Assembly (NCBI GenBank): GCA_026008535.1 | Contig: BRKX01000007.1 | Span: 11,927,001 to 11,991,000, forward strand | From: Perilla frutescens | Taxonomy: Eukaryota > Streptophyta > Magnoliopsida > Lamiales > Lamiaceae | Reading direction: 5' to 3' | Length of the DNA stretch: 64,000 nucleotides | Program-made: the position numbers and the translations under genes | Part shown: positions 34,804-45,968 of the stretch, in pieces | Layout of the letters: the number at the start of each line of letters is the position of its first letter | Position numbering within the stretch: the first letter of the stretch is position 1 | Notes under the pieces: generated by a model | The model's database searches: none | Told to the model about the DNA's origin: nothing | The model's input: the letters and a program-made list of their open reading frames with translations, nothing else

Positions 34804-34922
34804 GGGGTGCAACACGAGGACTTCCCAGGGGGTCACCCATCCTAGTACTACTCTCGCCCAAGCACGCTTAACTTCGGAGTTCTGATGGGATCCGGTGCAT
34901 TGGTGCTGGTATGATCGCACCC
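34804..34922 (-). rRNA. 5S rRNA: 5S ribosomal RNA gene, unit 67
   Basis: T21C (base 34902) and A to G at -3 (base 34925), partner of unit 52. Upstream spacer C-type with t at 34984. Confidence 0.97.
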
Positions 34923-35329
34923 GTCAGAGTCTCCTCACTATATTTTCTTATAGCTGCTGGCACAGCGGGCGGTGGGGGGCTCCTAACTTCAAACGCGCGT
35001 AACTTTCGAACCGAATGGAGTTACGGGGCGCACAGCATGTCCACGCGAAGGTCTCTCAGAGCCGGACGACGTGGACAACAGGGCTGGCCCGTTGTGTGCA
35101 CTATCCGAGGTCAAAAAAGGCCGCAGAGCCCCGGTTTCGTGGCCCGCCGTGTTTCGACGATCCCGATTTCAAAAATTGCGGGTCCCACACTCAGAATCAC
35201 GGCACGCTGATGACAAAAGCCCCGTGTCGCGATTATATTTGCACACAATGCGTAAGACAAACAAAACAATCAAACTAGTTGTAAAAAAAAAGAACAAGTT
35301 AACCGAAAAGACGAGTCTGAACTACAAAA

Positions 35330-35448
35330 GGGGTGCAACACGAGGACTTCCCAGGGGGTCACCCATCCTAGTACTACTCTCGCCCAAGCACGCTTAACTT
35401 CGGAGTTCTGATGGGATCCGGTGCATTGGTGCTGGTATGATCGCACCC
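35330..35448 (-). rRNA. 5S rRNA: 5S ribosomal RNA gene, unit 68
   Basis: T21C (base 35428). Upstream spacer C-type with a at 35491 (cacaacggg), shared only with unit 77. Confidence 0.97.
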
Positions 35449-35855
35449 GTTAGAGTCTCCTCACTATATTTTCTTATAGCTGCTGGCACAACGGGCGGTG
35501 GGGGGCTCCGAACTTCAAACGCGCGTAACTTTCGAACCGAATGGAGTTACGGGGCGCACAGCATGTCCACGCGAAGGTCTCTCAGAGCCGGACGACGTGG
35601 ACAACAGGGCTGGCCCGTTGTGTGCACTATCCGAGGTCAAAAAAGGCCGCAGAGCCCCGGTTTCGTGGCCCGCCGTGTTTCGACGATCCCGATTTCAAAA
35701 ATTGCGGGTCCCACACTCAGAATCACGGCACGCTGATGACAAAAGCCCCGTGTCGCGATTATATTTGCACACAATGCGTAAGACAAACAAAACAATCAAA
35801 CTAGTTGTAAAAAAAAAGAACAAGTTAACCGAAAAGACGAGTCTGAACTACAAAA

Positions 35856-35974
35856 GGGGTGCAACACGAGGACTTCCCAGGGGGTCACCCATCCTAGTAC
35901 TACTCTCGCCCAAGCACGCTTAACTTCGGAGTTCTGATGGGATCCGGTGCATTGGTGCTGGTATGATCGCACCC
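35856..35974 (-). rRNA. 5S rRNA: 5S ribosomal RNA gene, unit 69
   Basis: T21C (base 35954). Upstream spacer C-type with t at 36282 (cg to tg), shared only with unit 78. Confidence 0.97.
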
Positions 35975-36381
35975 GTTAGAGTCTCCTCACTATATTTTCT
36001 TATAGCTGCTGGCACAGCGGGCGGTGGGGGGCTCCGAACTTCAAACGCGCGTAACTTTCGAACCGAATGGAGTTACGGGGCGCACAGCATGTCCACGCGA
36101 AGGTCTCTCAGAGCCGGACGACGTGGACAACAGGGCTGGCCCGTTGTGTGCACTATCCGAGGTCAAAAAAGGCCGCAGAGCCCCGGTTTCGTGGCCCGCC
36201 GTGTTTCGACGATCCCGATTTCAAAAATTGCGGGTCCCACACTCAGAATCACGGCACGCTGATGACAAAAGCCCCGTGTCGTGATTATATTTGCACACAA
36301 TGCGTAAGACAAACAAAACAATCAAACTAGTTGTAAAAAAAAAGAACAAGTTAACCGAAAAGACGAGTCTGAACTACAAAA

Positions 36382-36500
36382 GGGGTGCAACACGAGGACT
36401 TCCCAGGGGGTCACCCATCCTAGTACTACTCTCGCCCAAGCACGCTTAACTTCGGAGTTCTGATGGGAGCCGGTGCATTGGTGCTGGTATGATCGCACCC
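36382..36500 (-). rRNA. 5S rRNA: 5S ribosomal RNA gene, unit 70
   Basis: T21C (base 36480) and A32C (base 36469); A32C destroys the GGATCC site. Upstream spacer C-type with g at 36648 and g at 36721. Confidence 0.97.
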
Positions 36501-36907
36501 GTTAGAGTCTCCTCACTATATTTTCTTATAGCTGCTGGCACAGCGGGCGGTGGGGGGCTCCGAACTTCAAACGCGCGTAACTTTCGAACCGAATGGAGTT
36601 ACGGGGCGCACAGCATGTCCACGCGAAGGTCTCTCAGAGCCGGACGAGGTGGACAACAGGGCTGGCCCGTTGTGTGCACTATCCGAGGTCAAAAAAGGCC
36701 GCAGAGCCCCGGTTTCGTGGGCCGCCGTGTTTCGACGATCCCGATTTCAAAAATTGCGGGTCCCACACTCAGAATCACGGCACGCTGATGACAAAAGCCC
36801 CGTGTCGCGATTATATTTGCACACAATGCGTAAGACAAACAAAACAATCAAACTAGTTGTAAAAAAAAAGAACAAGTTAACCGAAAAGACGAGTCTGAAC
36901 TACAAAA

Positions 36908-37026
36908 GGGGTGCAACACGAGGACTTCCCAGGGGGTCACCCATCCTAGTACTACTCTCGCCCAAGCACGCTTAACTTCGAAGTTCTGATGGGAGCCGGT
37001 GCATTGGTGCTGGTATGATCGCACCC
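36908..37026 (-). rRNA. 5S rRNA: 5S ribosomal RNA gene, unit 71
   Basis: Three changes: T21C (base 37006), A32C (base 36995) and private C46T (base 36981). This is the most substituted full-length gene noticed. Upstream spacer C-type with t at 37088. Confidence 0.97.
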
Positions 37027-37433
37027 GTTAGAGTCTCCTCACTATATTTTCTTATAGCTGCTGGCACAGCGGGCGGTGGGGGGCTCCTAACTTCAAACGC
37101 GCGTAACTTTCGAACCGAATGGAGTTACGGGGCGCACAGCATGTCCACGCGAAGGTCTCTCAGAGCCGGACGACGTGGACAACAGGGCTGGCCCGTTGTG
37201 TGCACTATCCGAGGTCAAAAAAGGCCGCAGAGCCCCGGTTTCGTGGCCCGCCGTGTTTCGACGATCCCGATTTCAAAAATTGCGGGTCCCACACTCAGAA
37301 TCACGGCACGCTGATGACAAAAGCCCCGTGTCGCGATTATATTTGCACACAATGCGTAAGACAAACAAAACAATCAAACTAGTTGTAAAAAAAAAGAACA
37401 AGTTAACCGAAAAGACGAGTCTGAACTACAAAA

Positions 37434-37552
37434 GGGGTGCAACACGAGGACTTCCCAGGGGGTCACCCATCCTAGTACTACTCTCGCCCAAGCACGCTTA
37501 ACTTCGGAGTTCTGATGGGATCCGGTGCATTAGTGCTGGTATGATCGCACCC
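37434..37552 (-). rRNA. 5S rRNA: 5S ribosomal RNA gene, unit 72
   Basis: Consensus copy, interrupting the run of T21C genes. Upstream spacer C-type, unmarked. Confidence 0.97.
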
Positions 37553-37959
37553 GTTAGAGTCTCCTCACTATATTTTCTTATAGCTGCTGGCACAGCGGGC
37601 GGTGGGGGGCTCCGAACTTCAAACGCGCGTAACTTTCGAACCGAATGGAGTTACGGGGCGCACAGCATGTCCACGCGAAGGTCTCTCAGAGCCGGACGAC
37701 GTGGACAACAGGGCTGGCCCGTTGTGTGCACTATCCGAGGTCAAAAAAGGCCGCAGAGCCCCGGTTTCGTGGCCCGCCGTGTTTCGACGATCCCGATTTC
37801 AAAAATTGCGGGTCCCACACTCAGAATCACGGCACGCTGATGACAAAAGCCCCGTGTCGCGATTATATTTGCACACAATGCGTAAGACAAACAAAACAAT
37901 CAAACTAGTTGTAAAAAAAAAGAACAAGTTAACCGAAAAGACGAGTCTGAACTACAAAA

Positions 37960-38078
37960 GGGGTGCAACACGAGGACTTCCCAGGGGGTCACCCATCCTA
38001 GTACTACTCTCGCCCAAGCACACTTAACTTCGGAGTTCTGATGGGATCCGGTGCATTGGTGCTGGTATGATCGCACCC
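37960..38078 (-). rRNA. 5S rRNA: 5S ribosomal RNA gene, unit 73
   Basis: T21C (base 38058) and private C57T (base 38022) in the core of the A-box, a CpG to TpG change on the sense strand. Upstream spacer C-type, unmarked. Confidence 0.97.
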
Positions 38079-38485
38079 GTTAGAGTCTCCTCACTATATT
38101 TTCTTATAGCTGCTGGCACAGCGGGCGGTGGGGGGCTCCGAACTTCAAACGCGCGTAACTTTCGAACCGAATGGAGTTACGGGGCGCACAGCATGTCCAC
38201 GCGAAGGTCTCTCAGAGCCGGACGACGTGGACAACAGGGCTGGCCCGTTGTGTGCACTATCCGAGGTCAAAAAAGGCCGCAGAGCCCCGGTTTCGTGGCC
38301 CGCCGTGTTTCGACGATCCCGATTTCAAAAATTGCGGGTCCCACACTCAGAATCACGGCACGCTGATGACAAAAGCCCCGTGTCGCGATTATATTTGCAC
38401 ACAATGCGTAAGACAAACAAAACAATCAAACTAGTTGTAAAAAAAAAGAACAAGTTAACCGAAAAGACGAGTCTGAACTACAAAA

Positions 38486-38604
38486 GGGGTGCAACACGAG
38501 GACTTCCCAGGGGGTCACCCATCCTAGTACTACTCTCGCCCAAGCACGCTTAACTTCGGAGTTCTGATGGGATCCGGTGCATTGGTGCTGGTATGATCGC
38601 ACCC
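38486..38604 (-). rRNA. 5S rRNA: 5S ribosomal RNA gene, unit 74
   Basis: T21C (base 38584). Upstream spacer C-type, unmarked. Confidence 0.97.
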
Positions 38605-39011
38605 GTTAGAGTCTCCTCACTATATTTTCTTATAGCTGCTGGCACAGCGGGCGGTGGGGGGCTCCGAACTTCAAACGCGCGTAACTTTCGAACCGAATGG
38701 AGTTACGGGGCGCACAGCATGTCCACGCGAAGGTCTCTCAGAGCCGGACGACGTGGACAACAGGGCTGGCCCGTTGTGTGCACTATCCGAGGTCAAAAAA
38801 GGCCGCAGAGCCCCGGTTTCGTGGCCCGCCGTGTTTCGACGATCCCGATTTCAAAAATTGCGGGTCCCACACTCAGAATCACGGCACGCTGATGACAAAA
38901 GCCCCGTGTCGCGATTATATTTGCACACAATGCGTAAGACAAACAAAACAATCAAACTAGTTGTAAAAAAAAAGAACAAGTTAACCGAAAAGACGAGTCT
39001 GAACTACAAAA

Positions 39012-39130
39012 GGGGTGCAACACGAGGACTTCCCAGGGGGTCACCCATCCTAGTACTACTCTCGCCCAAGCACGCTTAACTTCGGAGTTCTGATGGGATC
39101 CGGTGCATTGGTGCTGGTATGATCGCACCC
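39012..39130 (-). rRNA. 5S rRNA: 5S ribosomal RNA gene, unit 75
   Basis: T21C (base 39110). Upstream spacer C-type with t at 39192 and g at 39351, the same pair of marks as units 51 and 66. Confidence 0.97.
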
Positions 39131-39537
39131 GTTAGAGTCTCCTCACTATATTTTCTTATAGCTGCTGGCACAGCGGGCGGTGGGGGGCTCCTAACTTCAA
39201 ACGCGCGTAACTTTCGAACCGAATGGAGTTACGGGGCGCACAGCATGTCCACGCGAAGGTCTCTCAGAGCCGGACGACGTGGACAACAGGGCTGGCCCGT
39301 TGTGTGCACTATCCGAGGTCAAAAAAGGCCGCAGAGCCCCGGTTTCGTGGGCCGCCGTGTTTCGACGATCCCGATTTCAAAAATTGCGGGTCCCACACTC
39401 AGAATCACGGCACGCTGATGACAAAAGCCCCGTGTCGCGATTATATTTGCACACAATGCGTAAGACAAACAAAACAATCAAACTAGTTGTAAAAAAAAAG
39501 AACAAGTTAACCGAAAAGACGAGTCTGAACTACAAAA

Positions 39538-39656
39538 GGGGTGCAACACGAGGACTTCCCAGGGGGTCACCCATCCTAGTACTACTCTCGCCCAAGCACG
39601 CTTAACTTCGGAGTTCTGATGGGATCCGGTGCATTGGTGCTGGTATGATCGCACCC
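39538..39656 (-). rRNA. 5S rRNA: 5S ribosomal RNA gene, unit 76
   Basis: T21C (base 39636). Upstream spacer C-type, unmarked. Confidence 0.97.
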
Positions 39657-40063
39657 GTTAGAGTCTCCTCACTATATTTTCTTATAGCTGCTGGCACAGC
39701 GGGCGGTGGGGGGCTCCGAACTTCAAACGCGCGTAACTTTCGAACCGAATGGAGTTACGGGGCGCACAGCATGTCCACGCGAAGGTCTCTCAGAGCCGGA
39801 CGACGTGGACAACAGGGCTGGCCCGTTGTGTGCACTATCCGAGGTCAAAAAAGGCCGCAGAGCCCCGGTTTCGTGGCCCGCCGTGTTTCGACGATCCCGA
39901 TTTCAAAAATTGCGGGTCCCACACTCAGAATCACGGCACGCTGATGACAAAAGCCCCGTGTCGCGATTATATTTGCACACAATGCGTAAGACAAACAAAA
40001 CAATCAAACTAGTTGTAAAAAAAAAGAACAAGTTAACCGAAAAGACGAGTCTGAACTACAAAA

Positions 40064-40182
40064 GGGGTGCAACACGAGGACTTCCCAGGGGGTCACCCAT
40101 CCTAGTACTACTCTCGCCCAAGCACGCTTAACTTCGGAGTTCTGATGGGATCCGGTGCATTGGTGCTGGTATGATCGCACCC
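40064..40182 (-). rRNA. 5S rRNA: 5S ribosomal RNA gene, unit 77
   Basis: T21C (base 40162). Upstream spacer C-type with a at 40225. Confidence 0.97.
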
Positions 40183-40589
40183 GTTAGAGTCTCCTCACTA
40201 TATTTTCTTATAGCTGCTGGCACAACGGGCGGTGGGGGGCTCCGAACTTCAAACGCGCGTAACTTTCGAACCGAATGGAGTTACGGGGCGCACAGCATGT
40301 CCACGCGAAGGTCTCTCAGAGCCGGACGACGTGGACAACAGGGCTGGCCCGTTGTGTGCACTATCCGAGGTCAAAAAAGGCCGCAGAGCCCCGGTTTCGT
40401 GGCCCGCCGTGTTTCGACGATCCCGATTTCAAAAATTGCGGGTCCCACACTCAGAATCACGGCACGCTGATGACAAAAGCCCCGTGTCGCGATTATATTT
40501 GCACACAATGCGTAAGACAAACAAAACAATCAAACTAGTTGTAAAAAAAAAGAACAAGTTAACCGAAAAGACGAGTCTGAACTACAAAA

Positions 40590-40708
40590 GGGGTGCAACA
40601 CGAGGACTTCCCAGGGGGTCACCCATCCTAGTACTACTCTCGCCCAAGCACGCTTAACTTCGGAGTTCTGATGGGATCCGGTGCATTGGTGCTGGTATGA
40701 TCGCACCC
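40590..40708 (-). rRNA. 5S rRNA: 5S ribosomal RNA gene, unit 78
   Basis: T21C (base 40688). Upstream spacer C-type with t at 41016. Confidence 0.97.
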
Positions 40709-41115
40709 GTTAGAGTCTCCTCACTATATTTTCTTATAGCTGCTGGCACAGCGGGCGGTGGGGGGCTCCGAACTTCAAACGCGCGTAACTTTCGAACCGA
40801 ATGGAGTTACGGGGCGCACAGCATGTCCACGCGAAGGTCTCTCAGAGCCGGACGACGTGGACAACAGGGCTGGCCCGTTGTGTGCACTATCCGAGGTCAA
40901 AAAAGGCCGCAGAGCCCCGGTTTCGTGGCCCGCCGTGTTTCGACGATCCCGATTTCAAAAATTGCGGGTCCCACACTCAGAATCACGGCACGCTGATGAC
41001 AAAAGCCCCGTGTCGTGATTATATTTGCACACAATGCGTAAGACAAACAAAACAATCAAACTAGTTGTAAAAAAAAAGAACAAGTTAACCGAAAAGACGA
41101 GTCTGAACTACAAAA

Positions 41116-41234
41116 GGGGTGCAACACGAGGACTTCCCAGGGGGTCACCCATCCTAGTACTACTCTCGCCCAAGCACGCTTAACTTCGGAGTTCTGATGG
41201 GAGCCGGTGCATTGGTGCTGGTATGATCGCACCC
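41116..41234 (-). rRNA. 5S rRNA: 5S ribosomal RNA gene, unit 79
   Basis: T21C (base 41214) and A32C (base 41203). Upstream spacer C-type with g at 41382 and 41455. Confidence 0.97.
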
Positions 41235-41641
41235 GTTAGAGTCTCCTCACTATATTTTCTTATAGCTGCTGGCACAGCGGGCGGTGGGGGGCTCCGAACT
41301 TCAAACGCGCGTAACTTTCGAACCGAATGGAGTTACGGGGCGCACAGCATGTCCACGCGAAGGTCTCTCAGAGCCGGACGAGGTGGACAACAGGGCTGGC
41401 CCGTTGTGTGCACTATCCGAGGTCAAAAAAGGCCGCAGAGCCCCGGTTTCGTGGGCCGCCGTGTTTCGACGATCCCGATTTCAAAAATTGCGGGTCCCAC
41501 ACTCAGAATCACGGCACGCTGATGACAAAAGCCCCGTGTCGCGATTATATTTGCACACAATGCGTAAGACAAACAAAACAATCAAACTAGTTGTAAAAAA
41601 AAAGAACAAGTTAACCGAAAAGACGAGTCTGAACTACAAAA

Positions 41642-41760
41642 GGGGTGCAACACGAGGACTTCCCAGGGGGTCACCCATCCTAGTACTACTCTCGCCCAAG
41701 CACGCTTAACTTCGGAGTTCTGATGGGAGCCGGTGCATTGGTGCTGGTATGATCGCACCC
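41642..41760 (-). rRNA. 5S rRNA: 5S ribosomal RNA gene, unit 80
   Basis: T21C (base 41740) and A32C (base 41729). Upstream spacer C-type with t at 41822. Confidence 0.97.
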
Positions 41761-42167
41761 GTTAGAGTCTCCTCACTATATTTTCTTATAGCTGCTGGCA
41801 CAGCGGGCGGTGGGGGGCTCCTAACTTCAAACGCGCGTAACTTTCGAACCGAATGGAGTTACGGGGCGCACAGCATGTCCACGCGAAGGTCTCTCAGAGC
41901 CGGACGACGTGGACAACAGGGCTGGCCCGTTGTGTGCACTATCCGAGGTCAAAAAAGGCCGCAGAGCCCCGGTTTCGTGGCCCGCCGTGTTTCGACGATC
42001 CCGATTTCAAAAATTGCGGGTCCCACACTCAGAATCACGGCACGCTGATGACAAAAGCCCCGTGTCGCGATTATATTTGCACACAATGCGTAAGACAAAC
42101 AAAACAATCAAACTAGTTGTAAAAAAAAAGAACAAGTTAACCGAAAAGACGAGTCTGAACTACAAAA

Positions 42168-42286
42168 GGGGTGCAACACGAGGACTTCCCAGGGGGTCAC
42201 CCATCCTAGTACTACTCTCGCCCAAGCACGCTTAACTTCGGAGTTCTGATGGGATCCGGTGCATTGGTGCTGGTATGATCGCACCC
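42168..42286 (-). rRNA. 5S rRNA: 5S ribosomal RNA gene, unit 81
   Basis: T21C (base 42266). Upstream spacer C-type, unmarked. Confidence 0.97.
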
Positions 42287-42693
42287 GTTAGAGTCTCCTC
42301 ACTATATTTTCTTATAGCTGCTGGCACAGCGGGCGGTGGGGGGCTCCGAACTTCAAACGCGCGTAACTTTCGAACCGAATGGAGTTACGGGGCGCACAGC
42401 ATGTCCACGCGAAGGTCTCTCAGAGCCGGACGACGTGGACAACAGGGCTGGCCCGTTGTGTGCACTATCCGAGGTCAAAAAAGGCCGCAGAGCCCCGGTT
42501 TCGTGGCCCGCCGTGTTTCGACGATCCCGATTTCAAAAATTGCGGGTCCCACACTCAGAATCACGGCACGCTGATGACAAAAGCCCCGTGTCGCGATTAT
42601 ATTTGCACACAATGCGTAAGACAAACAAAACAATCAAACTAGTTGTAAAAAAAAAGAACAAGTTAACCGAAAAGACGAGTCTGAACTACAAAA

Positions 42694-42812
42694 GGGGTGC
42701 AACACGAGGACTTCCCAGGGGGTCACCCATCCTAGTACTACTCTCGCCCAAGCACGCTTAACTTCGGAGTTCTGATGGGATCCGGTGCATTGGTGCTGGT
42801 ATGATCGCACCC
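42694..42812 (-). rRNA. 5S rRNA: 5S ribosomal RNA gene, unit 82
   Basis: T21C (base 42792). Upstream spacer C-type with g at 43033. Confidence 0.97.
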
Positions 42813-43219
42813 GTTAGAGTCTCCTCACTATATTTTCTTATAGCTGCTGGCACAGCGGGCGGTGGGGGGCTCCGAACTTCAAACGCGCGTAACTTTCGAA
42901 CCGAATGGAGTTACGGGGCGCACAGCATGTCCACGCGAAGGTCTCTCAGAGCCGGACGACGTGGACAACAGGGCTGGCCCGTTGTGTGCACTATCCGAGG
43001 TCAAAAAAGGCCGCAGAGCCCCGGTTTCGTGGGCCGCCGTGTTTCGACGATCCCGATTTCAAAAATTGCGGGTCCCACACTCAGAATCACGGCACGCTGA
43101 TGACAAAAGCCCCGTGTCGCGATTATATTTGCACACAATGCGTAAGACAAACAAAACAATCAAACTAGTTGTAAAAAAAAAGAACAAGTTAACCGAAAAG
43201 ACGAGTCTGAACTACAAAA

Positions 43220-43338
43220 GGGGTGCAACACGAGGACTTCCCAGGGGGTCACCCATCCTAGTACTACTCTCGCCCAAGCACGCTTAACTTCGGAGTTCTG
43301 ATGGGAGCCGGTGCATTGGTGCTGGTATGATCGCACCC
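43220..43338 (-). rRNA. 5S rRNA: 5S ribosomal RNA gene, unit 83
   Basis: T21C (base 43318) and A32C (base 43307). Upstream spacer C-type with t at 43400. Confidence 0.97.
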
Positions 43339-43745
43339 GTTAGAGTCTCCTCACTATATTTTCTTATAGCTGCTGGCACAGCGGGCGGTGGGGGGCTCCT
43401 AACTTCAAACGCGCGTAACTTTCGAACCGAATGGAGTTACGGGGCGCACAGCATGTCCACGCGAAGGTCTCTCAGAGCCGGACGACGTGGACAACAGGGC
43501 TGGCCCGTTGTGTGCACTATCCGAGGTCAAAAAAGGCCGCAGAGCCCCGGTTTCGTGGCCCGCCGTGTTTCGACGATCCCGATTTCAAAAATTGCGGGTC
43601 CCACACTCAGAATCACGGCACGCTGATGACAAAAGCCCCGTGTCGCGATTATATTTGCACACAATGCGTAAGACAAACAAAACAATCAAACTAGTTGTAA
43701 AAAAAAAGAACAAGTTAACCGAAAAGACGAGTCTGAACTACAAAA

Positions 43746-43864
43746 GGGGTGCAACACGAGGACTTCCCAGGGGGTCACCCATCCTAGTACTACTCTCGCC
43801 CAAGCACGCTTAACTTCGGAGTTCTGATGGGATCCGGTGCATTGGTGCTGGTATGATCGCACCC
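43746..43864 (-). rRNA. 5S rRNA: 5S ribosomal RNA gene, unit 84
   Basis: T21C (base 43844). Upstream spacer C-type with g at 44085. Confidence 0.97.
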
Positions 43865-44271
43865 GTTAGAGTCTCCTCACTATATTTTCTTATAGCTGCT
43901 GGCACAGCGGGCGGTGGGGGGCTCCGAACTTCAAACGCGCGTAACTTTCGAACCGAATGGAGTTACGGGGCGCACAGCATGTCCACGCGAAGGTCTCTCA
44001 GAGCCGGACGACGTGGACAACAGGGCTGGCCCGTTGTGTGCACTATCCGAGGTCAAAAAAGGCCGCAGAGCCCCGGTTTCGTGGGCCGCCGTGTTTCGAC
44101 GATCCCGATTTCAAAAATTGCGGGTCCCACACTCAGAATCACGGCACGCTGATGACAAAAGCCCCGTGTCGCGATTATATTTGCACACAATGCGTAAGAC
44201 AAACAAAACAATCAAACTAGTTGTAAAAAAAAAGAACAAGTTAACCGAAAAGACGAGTCTGAACTACAAAA

Positions 44272-44390
44272 GGGGTGCAACACGAGGACTTCCCAGGGGG
44301 TCACCCATCCTAGTACTACTCTCGCCCAAGCACGCTTAACTTCGGAGTTCTGATGGGAGCCGGTGCATTGGTGCTGGTATGATCGCACCC
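44272..44390 (-). rRNA. 5S rRNA: 5S ribosomal RNA gene, unit 85
   Basis: T21C (base 44370) and A32C (base 44359). Upstream spacer C-type with t at 44452. Confidence 0.97.
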
Positions 44391-44797
44391 GTTAGAGTCT
44401 CCTCACTATATTTTCTTATAGCTGCTGGCACAGCGGGCGGTGGGGGGCTCCTAACTTCAAACGCGCGTAACTTTCGAACCGAATGGAGTTACGGGGCGCA
44501 CAGCATGTCCACGCGAAGGTCTCTCAGAGCCGGACGACGTGGACAACAGGGCTGGCCCGTTGTGTGCACTATCCGAGGTCAAAAAAGGCCGCAGAGCCCC
44601 GGTTTCGTGGCCCGCCGTGTTTCGACGATCCCGATTTCAAAAATTGCGGGTCCCACACTCAGAATCACGGCACGCTGATGACAAAAGCCCCGTGTCGCGA
44701 TTATATTTGCACACAATGCGTAAGACAAACAAAACAATCAAACTAGTTGTAAAAAAAAAGAACAAGTTAACCGAAAAGACGAGTCTGAACTACAAAA

Positions 44798-44916
44798 GGG
44801 GTGCAACACGAGGACTTCCCAGGGGGTCACCCATCCTAGTACTACTCTCGCCCAAGCACGCTTAACTTCGGAGTTCTGATGGGATCCGGTGCATTGGTGC
44901 TGGTATGATCGCACCC
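44798..44916 (-). rRNA. 5S rRNA: 5S ribosomal RNA gene, unit 86
   Basis: T21C (base 44896). Upstream spacer C-type, unmarked. Confidence 0.97.
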
Positions 44917-45323
44917 GTTAGAGTCTCCTCACTATATTTTCTTATAGCTGCTGGCACAGCGGGCGGTGGGGGGCTCCGAACTTCAAACGCGCGTAACTTT
45001 CGAACCGAATGGAGTTACGGGGCGCACAGCATGTCCACGCGAAGGTCTCTCAGAGCCGGACGACGTGGACAACAGGGCTGGCCCGTTGTGTGCACTATCC
45101 GAGGTCAAAAAAGGCCGCAGAGCCCCGGTTTCGTGGCCCGCCGTGTTTCGACGATCCCGATTTCAAAAATTGCGGGTCCCACACTCAGAATCACGGCACG
45201 CTGATGACAAAAGCCCCGTGTCGCGATTATATTTGCACACAATGCGTAAGACAAACAAAACAATCAAACTAGTTGTAAAAAAAAAGAACAAGTTAACCGA
45301 AAAGACGAGTCTGAACTACAAAA

Positions 45324-45442
45324 GGGGTGCAACACGAGGACTTCCCAGGGGGTCACCCATCCTAGTACTACTCTCGCCCAAGCACGCTTAACTTCGGAGT
45401 TCTGATGGGATCCGGTGCATTGGTGCTGGTATGATCGCACCC
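45324..45442 (-). rRNA. 5S rRNA: 5S ribosomal RNA gene, unit 87
   Basis: T21C (base 45422). Upstream spacer C-type with g at 45663. Confidence 0.97.
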
Positions 45443-45849
45443 GTTAGAGTCTCCTCACTATATTTTCTTATAGCTGCTGGCACAGCGGGCGGTGGGGGGC
45501 TCCGAACTTCAAACGCGCGTAACTTTCGAACCGAATGGAGTTACGGGGCGCACAGCATGTCCACGCGAAGGTCTCTCAGAGCCGGACGACGTGGACAACA
45601 GGGCTGGCCCGTTGTGTGCACTATCCGAGGTCAAAAAAGGCCGCAGAGCCCCGGTTTCGTGGGCCGCCGTGTTTCGACGATCCCGATTTCAAAAATTGCG
45701 GGTCCCACACTCAGAATCACGGCACGCTGATGACAAAAGCCCCGTGTCGCGATTATATTTGCACACAATGCGTAAGACAAACAAAACAATCAAACTAGTT
45801 GTAAAAAAAAAGAACAAGTTAACCGAAAAGACGAGTCTGAACTACAAAA

Positions 45850-45968
45850 GGGGTGCAACACGAGGACTTCCCAGGGGGTCACCCATCCTAGTACTACTCT
45901 CGCCCAAGCACGCTTAACTTCGGAGTTCTGATGGGATCCGGTGCATTGGTGCTGGTATGATCGCACCC
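45850..45968 (-). rRNA. 5S rRNA: 5S ribosomal RNA gene, unit 88
   Basis: T21C (base 45948). Upstream spacer C-type, unmarked. Confidence 0.97.

Larger units (their letters stand above)
28065..35490. repeat. 15-unit duplication, copy 2 (matches 20175-27600)
   Basis: Second copy of the 7,890-bp block. The one clear difference noticed within the matched span is a at 32500 against c at 24610, so the duplication is recent relative to the divergence between ordinary neighbouring units. Confidence 0.88.
34985..37531. repeat. Shared haplotype at nine-unit offset, left copy (matches 39719-42265)
   Basis: Rare bases here recur at exactly +4,734 bp (nine units): a 35491, t 36282, A32C 36469, g 36648, g 36721, A32C 36995, t 37088. 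C46T at 36981 is private to this copy. The flanks do not match at this offset (34984 on the left, nt 21 of unit 72 on the right), so about five units are shared. Confidence 0.8.
39719..42265. repeat. Shared haplotype at nine-unit offset, right copy (matches 34985-37531)
   Basis: Carries a 40225, t 41016, A32C 41203, g 41382, g 41455, A32C 41729 and t 41822 at the positions expected from the left copy, but not its private C46T. Confidence 0.8.
42813..44916. repeat. Two tandem copies of a two-unit (1,052-bp) block
   Basis: 42813-43864 and 43865-44916 share the order g-marked spacer (43033, 44085), A32C gene (43307, 44359), t-marked spacer (43400, 44452), A32-normal gene. The same g, A32C, t order also occurs once near 36.7-37.1 kb and once near 41.5-41.8 kb. 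Confidence 0.78.
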
